Positions 15,199 through 24,661 of a DNA stretch of 64,000 nucleotides are shown one piece after another (the first letter of the stretch is position 1; each line of letters opens with the position of its first letter). The position numbers were made by a program, and so were the translations under genes. The DNA comes from Legionella_C sp048541585. Its GTDB lineage: Bacteria; Pseudomonadota; Gammaproteobacteria; Legionellales; Legionellaceae. The notes beneath the pieces were generated by a model that saw only the letters and a list, made by a program, of their open reading frames with translations, searched no databases and had not been told where the DNA came from. The stretch covers positions 2,604,001 to 2,668,000 of the forward strand of contig NZ_CP183303.1 in NCBI RefSeq assembly GCF_048541585.1, read 5' to 3'.

Positions 15199-17373
15199 CT
15201 AAGAACAGCCCTCTAAAAAAGTTAAATTAGCATAAGCTAATACTAACCATTTAACACCATGAAGTTTAAACTTTACTTGCACTCGAGTATGAGCACCACT
15301 ACCTTCAACTGATAAAATTTTACCTTGACCAAATTTAGCATGTGAAACACTTTGGCCTATTTTTACCCCAGCTTCTTTTGCAGTCATCGCATTAAGGGCT
15401 GCAGTGGCTTTAATGACCGGAGCTTGAAAACGTCCGCCTACACGAATTTCTTCTAACAGCTCAACCGGTATCTCTCTTAAGAATCTTGATGGCTTATGAT
15501 ATTCTTCTCGGCCATATTGGCGTCGAATTTCTGCATAGGTTATAACTAACTTTTTCATAGCGCGAGTCATACCAACGTAACATAAACGGCGCTCTTCTTC
15601 TAAGCGGCCGGGCTCTTCAACCGATTGCCTACTTGGAAATAACCCTTCTTCTAAACCAACTAAAAATACTAAAGGAAACTCCAGTCCCTTGGCAGCATGC
15701 AAGGTCATTAAATGGACATAACGCTCATGAGCTTGAGCCTGCATTTCACCCGCTTCTAAGGAAGCATGCGATAAAAAAGCCGTTAAAAGTGGGACAGGTT
15801 CAGCGTTATCTTGTTCATAACGAAACTGTTTAGCCGCGTTAATTAACTCTTGTAAGTTATCTAGTCGCGACTCCGCTTTATCGCCTCTCACTTTAGCAAA
15901 GTGATCATATAAACCACTGTCTTTAATAACGATACTAATTTGTTCATCTAACTCTTGGCTTTTTATTTTATCGCGTAAAGTAACTATTAAAGTTAGAAAC
16001 TTCATTAAAGCAAGTGCTGCACGTGAAGGTAGCATTTTTTCTTGCAACATTTTATTGGCCGCTTGCCATAAAGATAATTGTTGAGCTTTAGCCGCCTCTC
16101 GTATCTCATCTAGTGTCTTTTCACCAATTCCGCGTGCCGGAAAATTAACCACTCGTTCAAAAGCCGCGTCATCCTGGGTATTAATGATTAATCTTAAGTA
16201 GGCAAGAGTATCTTTAATTTCGGCTCGCTCAAAAAAGCGCACACCGCCGTGAATGCGATAAGCAATGCCTGCCCGTAGTAAAGCTTCTTCTATAACACGG
16301 GATTGAGCATTAGAGCGGTACAATACAGCAATTTCATTAGCATTTTGCCCATTTTGCATAGCAATATTAACACGTTCACTAACAAAGCGGGCTTCATCTA
16401 ACTCGTTAAAAGCACTATAAACCACAATTTTTTCGCCTGCTTTGCCTTGAGTCCATAATTCTTTACCCATACGAGCATTATTATTTTCAATCAAAGCATT
16501 AGCTGCATTGAGTATCGTAGAAGTAGAGCGGTAATTTTGTTCTAAGCGTATGACTTGGGTATGGTTAAAATCTCGTGAAAATTGTTGAATATTCTCAACT
16601 CGTGCGCCACGCCAGCTGTAGATAGATTGATCATCATCACCTACTGCCATCACTGAAGCATGGTCCCCAGCAAGTAGGCGAATCCAAGCGTACTGAATAG
16701 CATTAGTGTCTTGAAATTCATCCACTAAAATAGCCTGAAAACGATTTTGGTAATGTGCTAAGATATCTGGATTGTTACGTAATAATTCATGAGTACGTAA
16801 TAATAATTCAGCAAAATCAATCACCCCGGCCTGTGCGCAAGCTTCTTCATAATGTTTATAGATATGAATTAGGGTGCGGGTTGGGCCATAAGATAAAGGC
16901 TGAATTTGCCCTGGACGCAACCCTTCATCCTTCTTACTATTGATAAAGGCTTGAGCTTGCTTAAATGGCCATTGTTCAGGGTCAAGTTTTAAAGCCGCAA
17001 TAACTCGTTTAATTATTCTGATTTGGTCTTCACTATCTAGAATATGAAAATGCGCAGGTAAATTAGCCGTTTCATAGTGTCTTCGTAAAAGGCGATGACA
17101 AAGACTATGAAATGTACCTACCCATAAACCCATTAAAGGCGTATTTAATAATTGGCTAAGACGAGCCTTCATTTCGCCTGCGGCCTTATTGGTGAAAGTT
17201 ACTGCTAAAATAGCATGCGGAGACATTAGATGATGTTCAATTAGCCAAGCAATACGACTAATTAATACACGAGTTTTACCACTACCGGCTCCAGCTAAAA
17301 CTAAAATATTACCTAAAGGTGCTATTACTGCCTGGCGCTGTTGCTCATTTAATCCATCAAGTAATGCTGTCAT
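15199..17373 (-). CDS. uvrD: DNA helicase II UvrD
   Basis: Superfamily 1 3'-5' helicase for nucleotide excision and mismatch repair. Walker A GAGSGKT is at residues 28-34, motif II is VDEFQDTN, motif III GDDDQSIYSWRGA, motif IV RLEQNYRS, motif V LMTLHAAKGLEFPLVFLVGLEEG and motif VI RRLCYVGMTRA. The C-terminal Tudor-like domain (IGQSVSHAKFGQGKILSVEG), which in E. coli contacts RNA polymerase, is present. The 724 residues equal the usual length. UvrD is favoured over Rep by the length and the C-terminal domain. Confidence 0.93.
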   Translation of the reverse strand: MTALLDGLNEQQRQAVIAPLGNILVLAGAGSGKTRVLISRIAWLIEHHLMSPHAILAVTFTNKAAGEMKARLSQLLNTPLMGLWVGTFHSLCHRLLRRHYETANLPAHFHILDSEDQIRIIKRVIAALKLDPEQWPFKQAQAFINSKKDEGLRPGQIQPLSYGPTRTLIHIYKHYEEACAQAGVIDFAELLLRTHELLRNNPDILAHYQNRFQAILVDEFQDTNAIQYAWIRLLAGDHASVMAVGDDDQSIYSWRGARVENIQQFSRDFNHTQVIRLEQNYRSTSTILNAANALIENNNARMGKELWTQGKAGEKIVVYSAFNELDEARFVSERVNIAMQNGQNANEIAVLYRSNAQSRVIEEALLRAGIAYRIHGGVRFFERAEIKDTLAYLRLIINTQDDAAFERVVNFPARGIGEKTLDEIREAAKAQQLSLWQAANKMLQEKMLPSRAALALMKFLTLIVTLRDKIKSQELDEQISIVIKDSGLYDHFAKVRGDKAESRLDNLQELINAAKQFRYEQDNAEPVPLLTAFLSHASLEAGEMQAQAHERYVHLMTLHAAKGLEFPLVFLVGLEEGLFPSRQSVEEPGRLEEERRLCYVGMTRAMKKLVITYAEIRRQYGREEYHKPSRFLREIPVELLEEIRVGGRFQAPVIKATAALNAMTAKEAGVKIGQSVSHAKFGQGKILSVEGSGAHTRVQVKFKLHGVKWLVLAYANLTFLEGCS

Positions 17374-17905
17374 GTGCTACTCATTATTAATACTAAATTG
17401 CGCATTATCTTTAATTTATTTGCTAAAGACAAAGCTTTGCAGCAATTATTTAAAAAATAATATCTATAGCTTTATATTCAAATTGTTAAAAACAAACTCA
17501 ATACCTAGTAAATATAGGGTACATAATTATTAAAACTGACATTTGGTTTGTTTAGTTATAATTAAAATTTGAAATACCGCCAAGACAATAAGAAATAAAA
17601 GCTTCTAAATACTAACTATCTAATATTAGAGTATAGTTATAAAAATAGGCCACGAATATTAATGCAATTTATTAAGTAATAGTTAATTGCTTTGCACAGA
17701 CAAAACTAGATTCTACGAACAAGTCTTAAGACAAGTCGTAGGGGAATAATTTACAAGGAGCTAAGGATAAAAGCCGCGAGAAAAAGTTATAGAGCGTAGA
17801 GAAAATGAATATAAGTTAAAAAACTCTTCTCTAAAGCTATGATTTTAAATAGCTTTAACTTTTATCTTGCAGAGATTATTTAATTAACATTAAAACGAGA
17901 GAATT
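17374..17905. other. Gene-free stretch between divergent uvrD and pip-like gene
   Basis: Very AT-rich, with stop codons in all frames. A degraded REP-like element CTACGAACAAGTC...GACAAGTCGTAGG lies at about 17714-17741. A small hairpin AAAGCTA...TAGCTTT lies at 17833-17855, before the downstream gene. Both flanking genes must have their promoters here; none could be assigned with confidence. Confidence 0.4.
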
Positions 17906-18850
17906 ATGCAAAATCTCTACCCTGCGATTAAGCCTTATAAGCACTACGAATTACCGGTAGATAAACCCCATGTTCTCTATATTGAAGAAACGGGAAATCC
18001 GCAAGGGATACCTGTATTAGTGCTACATCCGGGTCCAGGTGCTGGTGGTGATACAACACTAAGACGTTTTCTTGATCCCGAGTTTTATCGCATAATTATT
18101 TTTGATCAACGAGGTTGTGGCCGCTCAACACCGCATGCCAATATTGAAAATAACACTACCAGTCAGTTAATTGCCGATATCGAAACAATACGTAACTATT
18201 TAGAATTAAACCAAATTATTTTATTTGGTATTGGCTGGGGCGCTTTACTTGCCCTCTTATATGCACAAAAATATCCCTCTGAGGTGCGAGATTTAGTATT
18301 ACAAAGAGCTTTTTTAGGAAGAAAACAAGAAATTAATTGGTTTTATAGAAATGGAGCTAATAATATTTATCCAGATTATTGGCAAGAGTTTATTGAATTT
18401 ACTACGCACACTAAACCTGAGCAAGTTATTCAATATTATATACGCTGCTTACAAGGTAACAATGAAGTCGCTCGTATGGCGGCTGCTAAAAATTGGGCAC
18501 TTTGGTACGCTCGGTGCAATTGCTTGCAAGCTCACCAAAGTGTTATTGAAGAATACACCGAGCCTCATTTTGCCTTAGCACTTGCCACCCTACAAACGCA
18601 TTATTTAAATCATTATCTTTTTATTGAAGAAAATCAGGTTTTAAAAAATATTGATAAAATCAAGCATATTTCTACTTATCTTATTCATGGACGATATGAT
18701 ATGGTATGCCCTTTAATTAATGCTTGGGACCTACATCAAGCACTATCTTTATCAGAACTAATTATTGTTAGAGAAGCAGGTCATTCCTACCAAGAACCTG
18801 GTATTGTAGATGCACTAATTAATGTTACCAAGCACATTGCTTATAAGTAA
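17906..18850 (+). CDS. pip: Prolyl aminopeptidase-like alpha/beta hydrolase without catalytic serine
   Basis: By overall sequence this is proline iminopeptidase (314 residues, the usual length; YKHYELPVDKPHVLYIEETG, FDQRGCGRSTP, IHGRYDMVCP). However, the nucleophile elbow reads FGIGWGALLAL where the family has GGSWGS: the catalytic Ser is Gly110 (codon GGC, one change from AGC). Asp265 and His293 of the triad remain. The oxyanion motif is HPGPGAG instead of HGGPGGG, and glutamates that recognise the free N terminus in characterised enzymes (WSVWE and ARIENHY) are Tyr201 and Gln230. The reading frame is intact. It is probably not a peptidase; a binding or regulatory role is possible. dtd follows after six bases. 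Confidence 0.85.
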   Translation: MQNLYPAIKPYKHYELPVDKPHVLYIEETGNPQGIPVLVLHPGPGAGGDTTLRRFLDPEFYRIIIFDQRGCGRSTPHANIENNTTSQLIADIETIRNYLELNQIILFGIGWGALLALLYAQKYPSEVRDLVLQRAFLGRKQEINWFYRNGANNIYPDYWQEFIEFTTHTKPEQVIQYYIRCLQGNNEVARMAAAKNWALWYARCNCLQAHQSVIEEYTEPHFALALATLQTHYLNHYLFIEENQVLKNIDKIKHISTYLIHGRYDMVCPLINAWDLHQALSLSELIIVREAGHSYQEPGIVDALINVTKHIAYK

Positions 18851-18856
18851 TAATGT

Positions 18857-19297
18857 ATGTTAACTGTTATTCAACGTGTTCAATATGCTTTTGTTGAAGT
18901 CAATCAAACAACTATTGCTAAAATAGATCATGGTTTATTAATTTTATGTGGCTTTGCACCTACTGATTCAGTAAATACCTTAAAAGTCATGCTTAAAAAA
19001 TGTTTAAATTATCGCATTTTTGATGATAAACAAGGAAAGATGAATTTAAATCTTTCAGAGGTAGAAGGCGGATTATTGCTAGTACCACAATTTACCTTAT
19101 TGGCAGAAACGAATTCAGGTTTACGCCCCAGTTTTTCTAAAGCGGCTCCTCCAGCCCAAGGCAAAGAATTATTTACACAATTAATTACTTTAGCAAAAGA
19201 AGCTTATAGTCCGGTAGCTTTTGGTGAATTCGGCGCCAATATGCAAGTTCATTTATGTAATGATGGCCCTGTTACTTTTATGATGCCATTTAATTAA
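18857..19297 (+). CDS. dtd: D-aminoacyl-tRNA deacylase
   Basis: Removes D-amino acids (and Gly from tRNA-Ala) from mischarged tRNA. Dtd motifs are visible: LVPQFTLLAET (family SQFTL, here with Pro for Ser), GLRPSFSKAAPPAQ, and the Gly-cisPro motif in NDGPVTFMMPF. The 146 residues match. It is six bases downstream of the pip-like gene, so the two are cotranscribed. Confidence 0.92.
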   Translation: MLTVIQRVQYAFVEVNQTTIAKIDHGLLILCGFAPTDSVNTLKVMLKKCLNYRIFDDKQGKMNLNLSEVEGGLLLVPQFTLLAETNSGLRPSFSKAAPPAQGKELFTQLITLAKEAYSPVAFGEFGANMQVHLCNDGPVTFMMPFN

Positions 19298-19311
19298 TTA
19301 TGGCTACTTTC

Positions 19312-19445
19312 ATATTAGACTTCTGCGAAAATTGTGAGCGCTAACTCAAAATCAGCAACAGCGCAATACATAACGTATGTACATATTTTGCAGCGGTTTT
19401 GACAAGCACCTATTGTTTAAGCAGATCAGTTTGCAAGTCTATTAA
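19312..19445. repeat. MITE-like element with TAATAGACTT ends
   Basis: The left end TATTAGACTTCTGC and right end GCAAGTCTATTA are inverted and enclose about 110 bases including the partial palindrome CATAACGTATGTACAT. The ends are a variant of the AATAGACTTCTTGC family seen at 63531 and 36539. It occupies most of the dtd-mlaA gap. Confidence 0.5.
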
Positions 19446-19489
19446 AGTGGTGTAACATCAGAGTAATTCTTTTATTAAAGAAAAACATC

Positions 19490-20461
19490 ATGCGCTTCAA
19501 TAAGAATAATAAGGCAAAATGGACTATGCTAAGCGCTCTGCTTCTGTGTAGCTGCATTCATAAAGGTCCTAACCCTGATGATCCTTACGAACCATTTAAC
19601 CGTAAAGTTCACAATTTCAATATGGCTTTTGATGCTACGATGTTAAAACCACCAGCAAAATTTTATAAAGCTGTTGTCCCTGCGCCGGTTAGAGCTAGTG
19701 TAAATAATGCTTATAATAATATTAATCTAATTCCTACTGTCGCTAATGATTTATTACAAGCTGACTTTAGCTATGCACTTAAAGACACCTGGCGTTTTTT
19801 CATTAATTCAACTTTAGGGGTTGGCGGTCTATTTGATGTAGCAAATCGGTTTGGACTCCCTGCACATACTAATGACTTAGGACTTACTTTCGCTAAATGG
19901 GGATATAAAAAATCAGCTTATTTTGTGATCCCTCTCTTAGGCCCAAGTACTATACGAGATGGCGCAGGTATGTTAGGCGAATACTTTCTTTTAACACCTT
20001 ATCCTTATATTAGCTATGATAATGAGGCTGTATTATATGGCTTGTTAGGCCTACGTTATATTGATTTGCGCTCACAATATCTTGATAAGGAAAAAGTATT
20101 AGATGAGGCACTGGATAAATATACTTTTTTAAGAGACGCTTACTTACAAAATCGTAATTACCTCATTACCGGTGAGCAGCCTAATAACGATTCTGATACC
20201 GACGAATTGTATGTTGATGGCGATGATGAAGATAATAATGAAGAAGCAGGCGCTGATTACGTTGACGAAGACGATGTAGAAACTTCAAGTGCTACAGAAA
20301 ATCAGGAACTTGATAAAACATCTAGCCATTTAGCAAATCAAGCAGCAGCTAAATCAGCTAAAAATGTTATTATTGATAAAACTATAAATCATGAAAATGA
20401 ACAAGCGAGTAGTAAGCTTAATAATAAAGAAATAGATAGTTCTAAAAAAATACCAAGCTAA
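19490..20461 (+). CDS. mlaA: MlaA (VacJ) outer-membrane lipoprotein with acidic tail
   Basis: Outer-membrane component of the Mla pathway that keeps phospholipids out of the outer leaflet. A lipobox LCSC puts the lipidated Cys at residue 22. It is followed by DPYEPFNRKVHNFN, NFL-type helices and GLPAHTNDLGLTFAKWGYKKSAYFVIPLLGPSTIRD, the family signature. The core ends near residue 225. About 98 further residues are unusual: a run rich in Asp/Glu (DGDDEDNNEEAGADYVDEDD) then a Lys/Ser/Asn-rich end. E. coli MlaA has 251 residues. The rest of the Mla operon is not in the window. Confidence 0.92.
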   Translation: MRFNKNNKAKWTMLSALLLCSCIHKGPNPDDPYEPFNRKVHNFNMAFDATMLKPPAKFYKAVVPAPVRASVNNAYNNINLIPTVANDLLQADFSYALKDTWRFFINSTLGVGGLFDVANRFGLPAHTNDLGLTFAKWGYKKSAYFVIPLLGPSTIRDGAGMLGEYFLLTPYPYISYDNEAVLYGLLGLRYIDLRSQYLDKEKVLDEALDKYTFLRDAYLQNRNYLITGEQPNNDSDTDELYVDGDDEDNNEEAGADYVDEDDVETSSATENQELDKTSSHLANQAAAKSAKNVIIDKTINHENEQASSKLNNKEIDSSKKIPS

Positions 20462-20696
20462 ATAAATTTAGACTAGTAATTTTAATATCGCACTCGACTA
20501 TAGAGCTTAATAAATCGCTATTAATAGGTTAAAAGATAATAACGCTATTTTTTCTTAATTAATTTACGTTAAAATACTATTAAGCTTCTTTCAGAATTGC
20601 CATTGAAAGGCTATTTTCGTTTGAAATTAACTATCAATGTCAGCTTTGAAAGAAATCTATTCTCTTGGTCATAATTATATTTATAAGATTTATCCC

Positions 20697-21143
20697 ATGT
20701 TACATATCGCTTTATATCAACCTGAGATTCCTCCTAATACAGGAAATATTATTCGCCTATGCGCAAATAGCGGTGCCCAACTACATTTAATTCATCCTTT
20801 AGGCTTTGCTTTAGATGATAAACGTATGCGCCGTGCCGGTCTCGATTATCATGAGTGGGCAAATGTCATTTATCATGATAATGAAGAAGCTTTTATAGAA
20901 CAAAATAAAAATAGACGAATTTTTGCATGTTCAACAAAAGCAAAACAAAATTATCACACCATTAATTATCAGGATGAAGATTTATTACTGTTTGGTCCAG
21001 AAACAAGAGGTTTACCCAGCCCCATATTAGAACGTTATACAGCCATTCGTATCCCTATGCATAAAAATAGTCGCAGCTTAAATTTATCTAATGCAGTAGC
21101 TATTATTTTGTTTGAAGCCTGGCGGCAACTAGAATTTATTTGA
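20697..21143 (+). CDS. trmL: tRNA (cytidine/uridine-34-2'-O)-methyltransferase TrmL
   Basis: SPOUT methyltransferase that modifies the wobble base of leucine tRNAs. The sequence MLHIALYQPEIPPNTGNIIR, LGFALDDKRMRRAGLDYH, LLFGPETRGLP and IPMHKNSRSLNLSNAVAI gives the full family pattern including the trefoil-knot SAM site. The start is set at ATG 20697 because the family begins MLxIALYxPEIPxNTGN; an upstream in-frame ATG at 20637 adds 20 residues without family support. The product is 148 residues. It is a single rightward gene ahead of the repeat array. Confidence 0.9.
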   Translation: MLHIALYQPEIPPNTGNIIRLCANSGAQLHLIHPLGFALDDKRMRRAGLDYHEWANVIYHDNEEAFIEQNKNRRIFACSTKAKQNYHTINYQDEDLLLFGPETRGLPSPILERYTAIRIPMHKNSRSLNLSNAVAIILFEAWRQLEFI

Positions 21144-21260
21144 AAATGTTTATTAAATATAAATATATTTAACGCTAGCTTAAGAACTCTCCCAGAATAT
21201 GCTTAAATTTTGGTGAAAGGTTCATTTTGAGAACAGATGGTGTCAAATTAAGAGCAAAAC

Positions 21261-22082
21261 TGTCATTCCCGCGCAGGCGGGAATCTATTCCTAAGTAAGT
21301 ATAGTGCCCATATCAAAATAGATTTCCGCCTGCGCGGAAATGACAGGATTCTGAAGAGTACAAATATTTAAGATAGATTTTTATTTTGTCATTCCTGCGT
21401 AGATAGAATCTAGTTCTAGCTAGACACAGTGCCAGTATTAAGATGGATTTCCGCCTGCGCGGAAATGACAGGATTCTTAGTTGATGTTATGGTGATCTTT
21501 TTACGTATCAACTAGATGCCCCACTTACGCTCACATTGGGTATTTTCACTGCGAAAAATTAGCTGTCATTCCCGCGTAGGCGGGAATCTACTTCTGGCTA
21601 GGCACAGTGCCAATATTAAGATGGATTTCCGCCTGCGCGGAAATGACAGGATTCTAAAGAGTACAAATATTTAAGATAGATTTTTATTTTGTCATTCCTG
21701 CATAGATAGACTCTAGTTCTAGATAGGCATCGTGCCAATATTAGGATGGATTTCCGCCTACGCGGAAATGACAGGATTCTGAAGAGTACAAATATTTAAG
21801 ATAGATTTTTGTTTTGTCATTCCCGCGTAGATAGAATCTAGTTCTAGGTAGGCATCGTGCCAATATTAGGATAGATTTCCACCTGCGCGGAAATGACAGG
21901 ATTCTTAGTTGATGTTATGGTGATCTTTTACGTATCAACTAGATGCCCCACTTACGCTCACATTGGGTATTTTCACTGCGAAAAATTAGCTGTCATTCCC
22001 GCGTAGGCGGGAATCTACTCCTAGCTAGGCACAGTACCAATATTAAGATGGATTTCCGCCTACGCGGAAATGATAGGATTCT
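21261..22082. repeat. Nested array of six 91-bp hairpin repeats with two alternating spacer types
   Basis: Six copies of a palindromic unit lie at 21261-21352, 21387-21477, 21564-21655, 21690-21780, 21815-21905 and 21991-22082. Each starts TGTCATTCC(C/T)GCGTAG and ends GCGCGGAAATGACAGGATTCT, so the arms are inverted and each arm is itself a small hairpin. Gaps are of two kinds: S1, about 35 bases (GAAGAGTACAAATATTTAAG), occurs three times, and S2, about 85 bases (TAGTTGATGTTATGGTGATC), occurs twice. The order is U-S1-U-S2-U-S1-U-S1-U-S2-U. It fills the whole trmL-gshB gap; no gene is seen. Confidence 0.9.
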
Positions 22083-22107
22083 TAAATGGGCACCATTAGG
22101 TGAATAT

Positions 22108-23052
22108 CTACCTTAAACTAGCTAAGAATTTTAAATAATCACCCGTAATATCTATATTTGTTTCAGCCATGATTTCTTTAGCGCAAGTAGGGCTAGTCAC
22201 ATTTATTTCGGTTAAATAATCACCAATGACATCAATACCAACAAAATAAAGCCCCATTTTTTGTAAAGTTGGGGCAATCTGTTGACATATAAAGCGATCT
22301 CTTTCTGTAATCGGAACAACTTTTCCACTACCACCAGCGGCAAGGTTACCACGTAGCTCTCCTGGTGTTGGAATACGTGCTAGGGCATGAGAAACAGGTG
22401 TGCCATTAATAAGGATAATCCTTTTATCGCCTGAACTTTTTATCTCAGGAATATATTGCTGGGCCATAATACTAACAGACTGCTGATTGGTTAAAACCTC
22501 CAAAATAACAGATAAATTCTCACCTCGCTCATCTACATGAAAAATAGCTTGCCCACCCATTCCTGCCAATGGCTTATAAATAACATTTTGATGCTCTTGC
22601 CAAAAAGCACGTAACTGCTTGATATCTTTTGTTACTAAGGTGCGAGGACAACAAGTAGAAAAATTAAGCGTAAAAAATTTTTCATTAGCATCACGTAAAC
22701 TTTGTGGTTTATTAGCAACTAAAACGCCTGCACGTTCAGCTAACTCTAATGCATACGTATTATAAATATACTCTAAGTCAAATGGTGGGTCTTTACGCAT
22801 TAAGATAATATCAAAATCACTTAAAGGACGCTCACCTAATGCCGTAGTTTCAGCCCAACGTGTTTGATTTTCATCAACGATAGAAATATTACTTACCTCT
22901 GCAAAAGCTTGCCCTGCCCGGCAAGTAATATCTATGGGTGTAAAATAAAAGCAGGACCAGCCTAGTTGCTGTGCACGCTTTAACATTGCTATGGTTGTAT
23001 CTTTGTAAGGCTTTAATAAGTGCAGCGGATCCATCAATACTGCTAACTTCAT
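22108..23052 (-). CDS. gshB: Glutathione synthetase
   Basis: ATP-grasp ligase joining gamma-glutamylcysteine and glycine. Landmarks: MRKDPPFDLEYIY near residue 84, KPLAGMGGQAIFHVDE in the ATP-grasp loop, and DVIGDYLTEINVTSPT at the metal-binding end. The 314 residues match. The start codon shares one base with the gshA stop (TAATG), so the two glutathione genes are translationally coupled. Confidence 0.94.
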   Translation of the reverse strand: MKLAVLMDPLHLLKPYKDTTIAMLKRAQQLGWSCFYFTPIDITCRAGQAFAEVSNISIVDENQTRWAETTALGERPLSDFDIILMRKDPPFDLEYIYNTYALELAERAGVLVANKPQSLRDANEKFFTLNFSTCCPRTLVTKDIKQLRAFWQEHQNVIYKPLAGMGGQAIFHVDERGENLSVILEVLTNQQSVSIMAQQYIPEIKSSGDKRIILINGTPVSHALARIPTPGELRGNLAAGGSGKVVPITERDRFICQQIAPTLQKMGLYFVGIDVIGDYLTEINVTSPTCAKEIMAETNIDITGDYLKFLASLR

Positions 23053-24350
23053 TACTCCCCCCCAATAGCAGCAATTTCTCTTGCCGCCGCCAGCGCTGCT
23101 AAACGCGCAATTACACCATAGGAATAAAACCGATTAGGACAAGAATCGACCGGCTCACGATCATAGCGAGGCATATTGCAAGGTTGTTTAAATGCTAATG
23201 GTTCAAAATGCATTCCAGGAGCATTTAAATTTTCAGCAACACCTCGGCCTTGATGAACACGATAAAAGCCTCCTACTACATAAGGACCTATCATATAAAC
23301 AACAGGCTCAGCTACCGCGCCATCTGCCATCGTCTCAAAAGAGTACACTCCTTCCTGAATAATTACTCTACTAACTTTTTGACTACCTTTACTAGCTGCC
23401 ATACGAGTTCGTTGCTTACGATTTAATTGCTGTAGCTCTTCAGCATCATAAATCATCATGACACTCATACCATAGGTTCCATTGTCCGCTTTAATTGCTA
23501 AAAAAGGGCGCTCTTTAATACCATAATGTTCATATTTATTTTTAATATTCAATAATAAACTGTTTGCTTCATTAGCTAATTCATTAAGTCCTTCTTGAGC
23601 CATAAAATCAATATTATCAACTGCTTTAAAATAAGGATTAATTAGCCAAGGATCTAAGTCCACCAGGTTAGCAAATTCAGTAGCGACTTGGTCAAAGAGA
23701 CAAAAATGGGTTGATTTTAGGCGACTAAACCATCCTAATTGTGCTGTAGGACGAATTCGTTGCTGTATACCTTGCAAAATTGGCGGGATGCCGGTGGATA
23801 AATCATTATTAAGCACAATAATGCAAGGCTCAAAATCAGCTAACTTTATTTTATTGCCCTCTCGGATTAAAGGTTCAATTAATAATGACTCCTTCTCGTC
23901 GATAGGCATTCTTTGCGGGCTGGTTACTTCAGAATCAAGACTACCAATCCGCACTATAAAACCTGCTTTAGCTAAAATATCTTTTAATACATTTAAACTT
24001 TGCAGGTAAAATCGGTTGCGAGTATGGCTTTCAGGTAACAACAATATCCGCTTACAATTAGGCAAATAATCAAATAAAACTGATTGCATAGCCTGAATAC
24101 ACAGCGGTAGAAAATCTGAATTAAGATTATTAAAGCCTGCAGGAAATAAATTAGTATCTACTGGCGCTAGTTTAAAACCCGCCTGCCGTAAATCTACAGA
24201 TGAAGTAAGTGGTGGCGGTGTTTCTAACCACTTCTGCCTAAACCATGATTCAATAGTAGCTACTTGGCTTAAAATAACTTCTTCTACATGATAAAGCGGG
24301 CCAAAATTTACTGTAGTTAAATGTGGAACTGGCATAGTTTCAGAAAGCAT
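23052..24350 (-). CDS. gshA: Glutamate-cysteine ligase, ferrooxidans type
   Basis: First step of glutathione synthesis. The sequence is not the E. coli GshA fold family but the proteobacterial ferrooxidans-type ligase found in Legionella and Acidithiobacillus: PHLTTVNFGPLYHVE at the start, IKADNGTYGMSVMMIYDAEEL, QEGVYSFETMADGAVAEPVVYMIG and NAPGMHFEPL. The start is set at ATG 24350 because GGGAGA lies five bases upstream; the frame is open to 24392 but without a ribosome site. The product is 432 residues. It is first in gshA-gshB. Confidence 0.88.
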   Translation of the reverse strand: MLSETMPVPHLTTVNFGPLYHVEEVILSQVATIESWFRQKWLETPPPLTSSVDLRQAGFKLAPVDTNLFPAGFNNLNSDFLPLCIQAMQSVLFDYLPNCKRILLLPESHTRNRFYLQSLNVLKDILAKAGFIVRIGSLDSEVTSPQRMPIDEKESLLIEPLIREGNKIKLADFEPCIIVLNNDLSTGIPPILQGIQQRIRPTAQLGWFSRLKSTHFCLFDQVATEFANLVDLDPWLINPYFKAVDNIDFMAQEGLNELANEANSLLLNIKNKYEHYGIKERPFLAIKADNGTYGMSVMMIYDAEELQQLNRKQRTRMAASKGSQKVSRVIIQEGVYSFETMADGAVAEPVVYMIGPYVVGGFYRVHQGRGVAENLNAPGMHFEPLAFKQPCNMPRYDREPVDSCPNRFYSYGVIARLAALAAAREIAAIGGE

Positions 24351-24592
24351 AATTCTCCCACTTGTCATTGAGATAGAACAGTTGATTAACAACAGCCTTA
24401 TAAAGAGCTATAGGATAGCTATGAAAAATGTATTAGAAAAGGGTTTGCTTATTTATTGTAAGATAATTTTATATAGACTTCATATTAGATTAATAATTAA
24501 ATAAAATTTAAAACTATTCTTTGCACAGAACAAAAATCGAAAATTGATTAAAAGCTATTTTCGCCAGATTAACGTTCCCTCGCTTGTCTAAA

Positions 24593-24653
24593 GGATCCAG
24601 CGCTGTAATCAGACCACTGGAGCTCGCGAACAAGTCGCAGGACGTCGGGAGGA
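24593..24653. repeat. REP-like element supplying the ribosome site of the next gene
   Basis: GGATCCAG...CTGGAGCTCGCGAACAAGTCGCAGGACGTCGGGAGG is a degenerate member of the CCGCGAACAAGTCGCGG repeat family. Its last bases, GGGAGG (24648-24653), stand eight bases before the TTG start of the transporter gene and form its only plausible Shine-Dalgarno sequence. Nothing else is seen in the rest of the gap between divergent gshA and this gene. Confidence 0.55.
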
Positions 24654-24661
24654 TGTAAAAA

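Noticed and set aside
21261..22082. CRISPR array
   Set aside because: The repeating unit is a ~91-bp palindrome, and the intervening segments are themselves repeated in two classes. CRISPR arrays have short repeats with unique spacers, and no cas gene is nearby.
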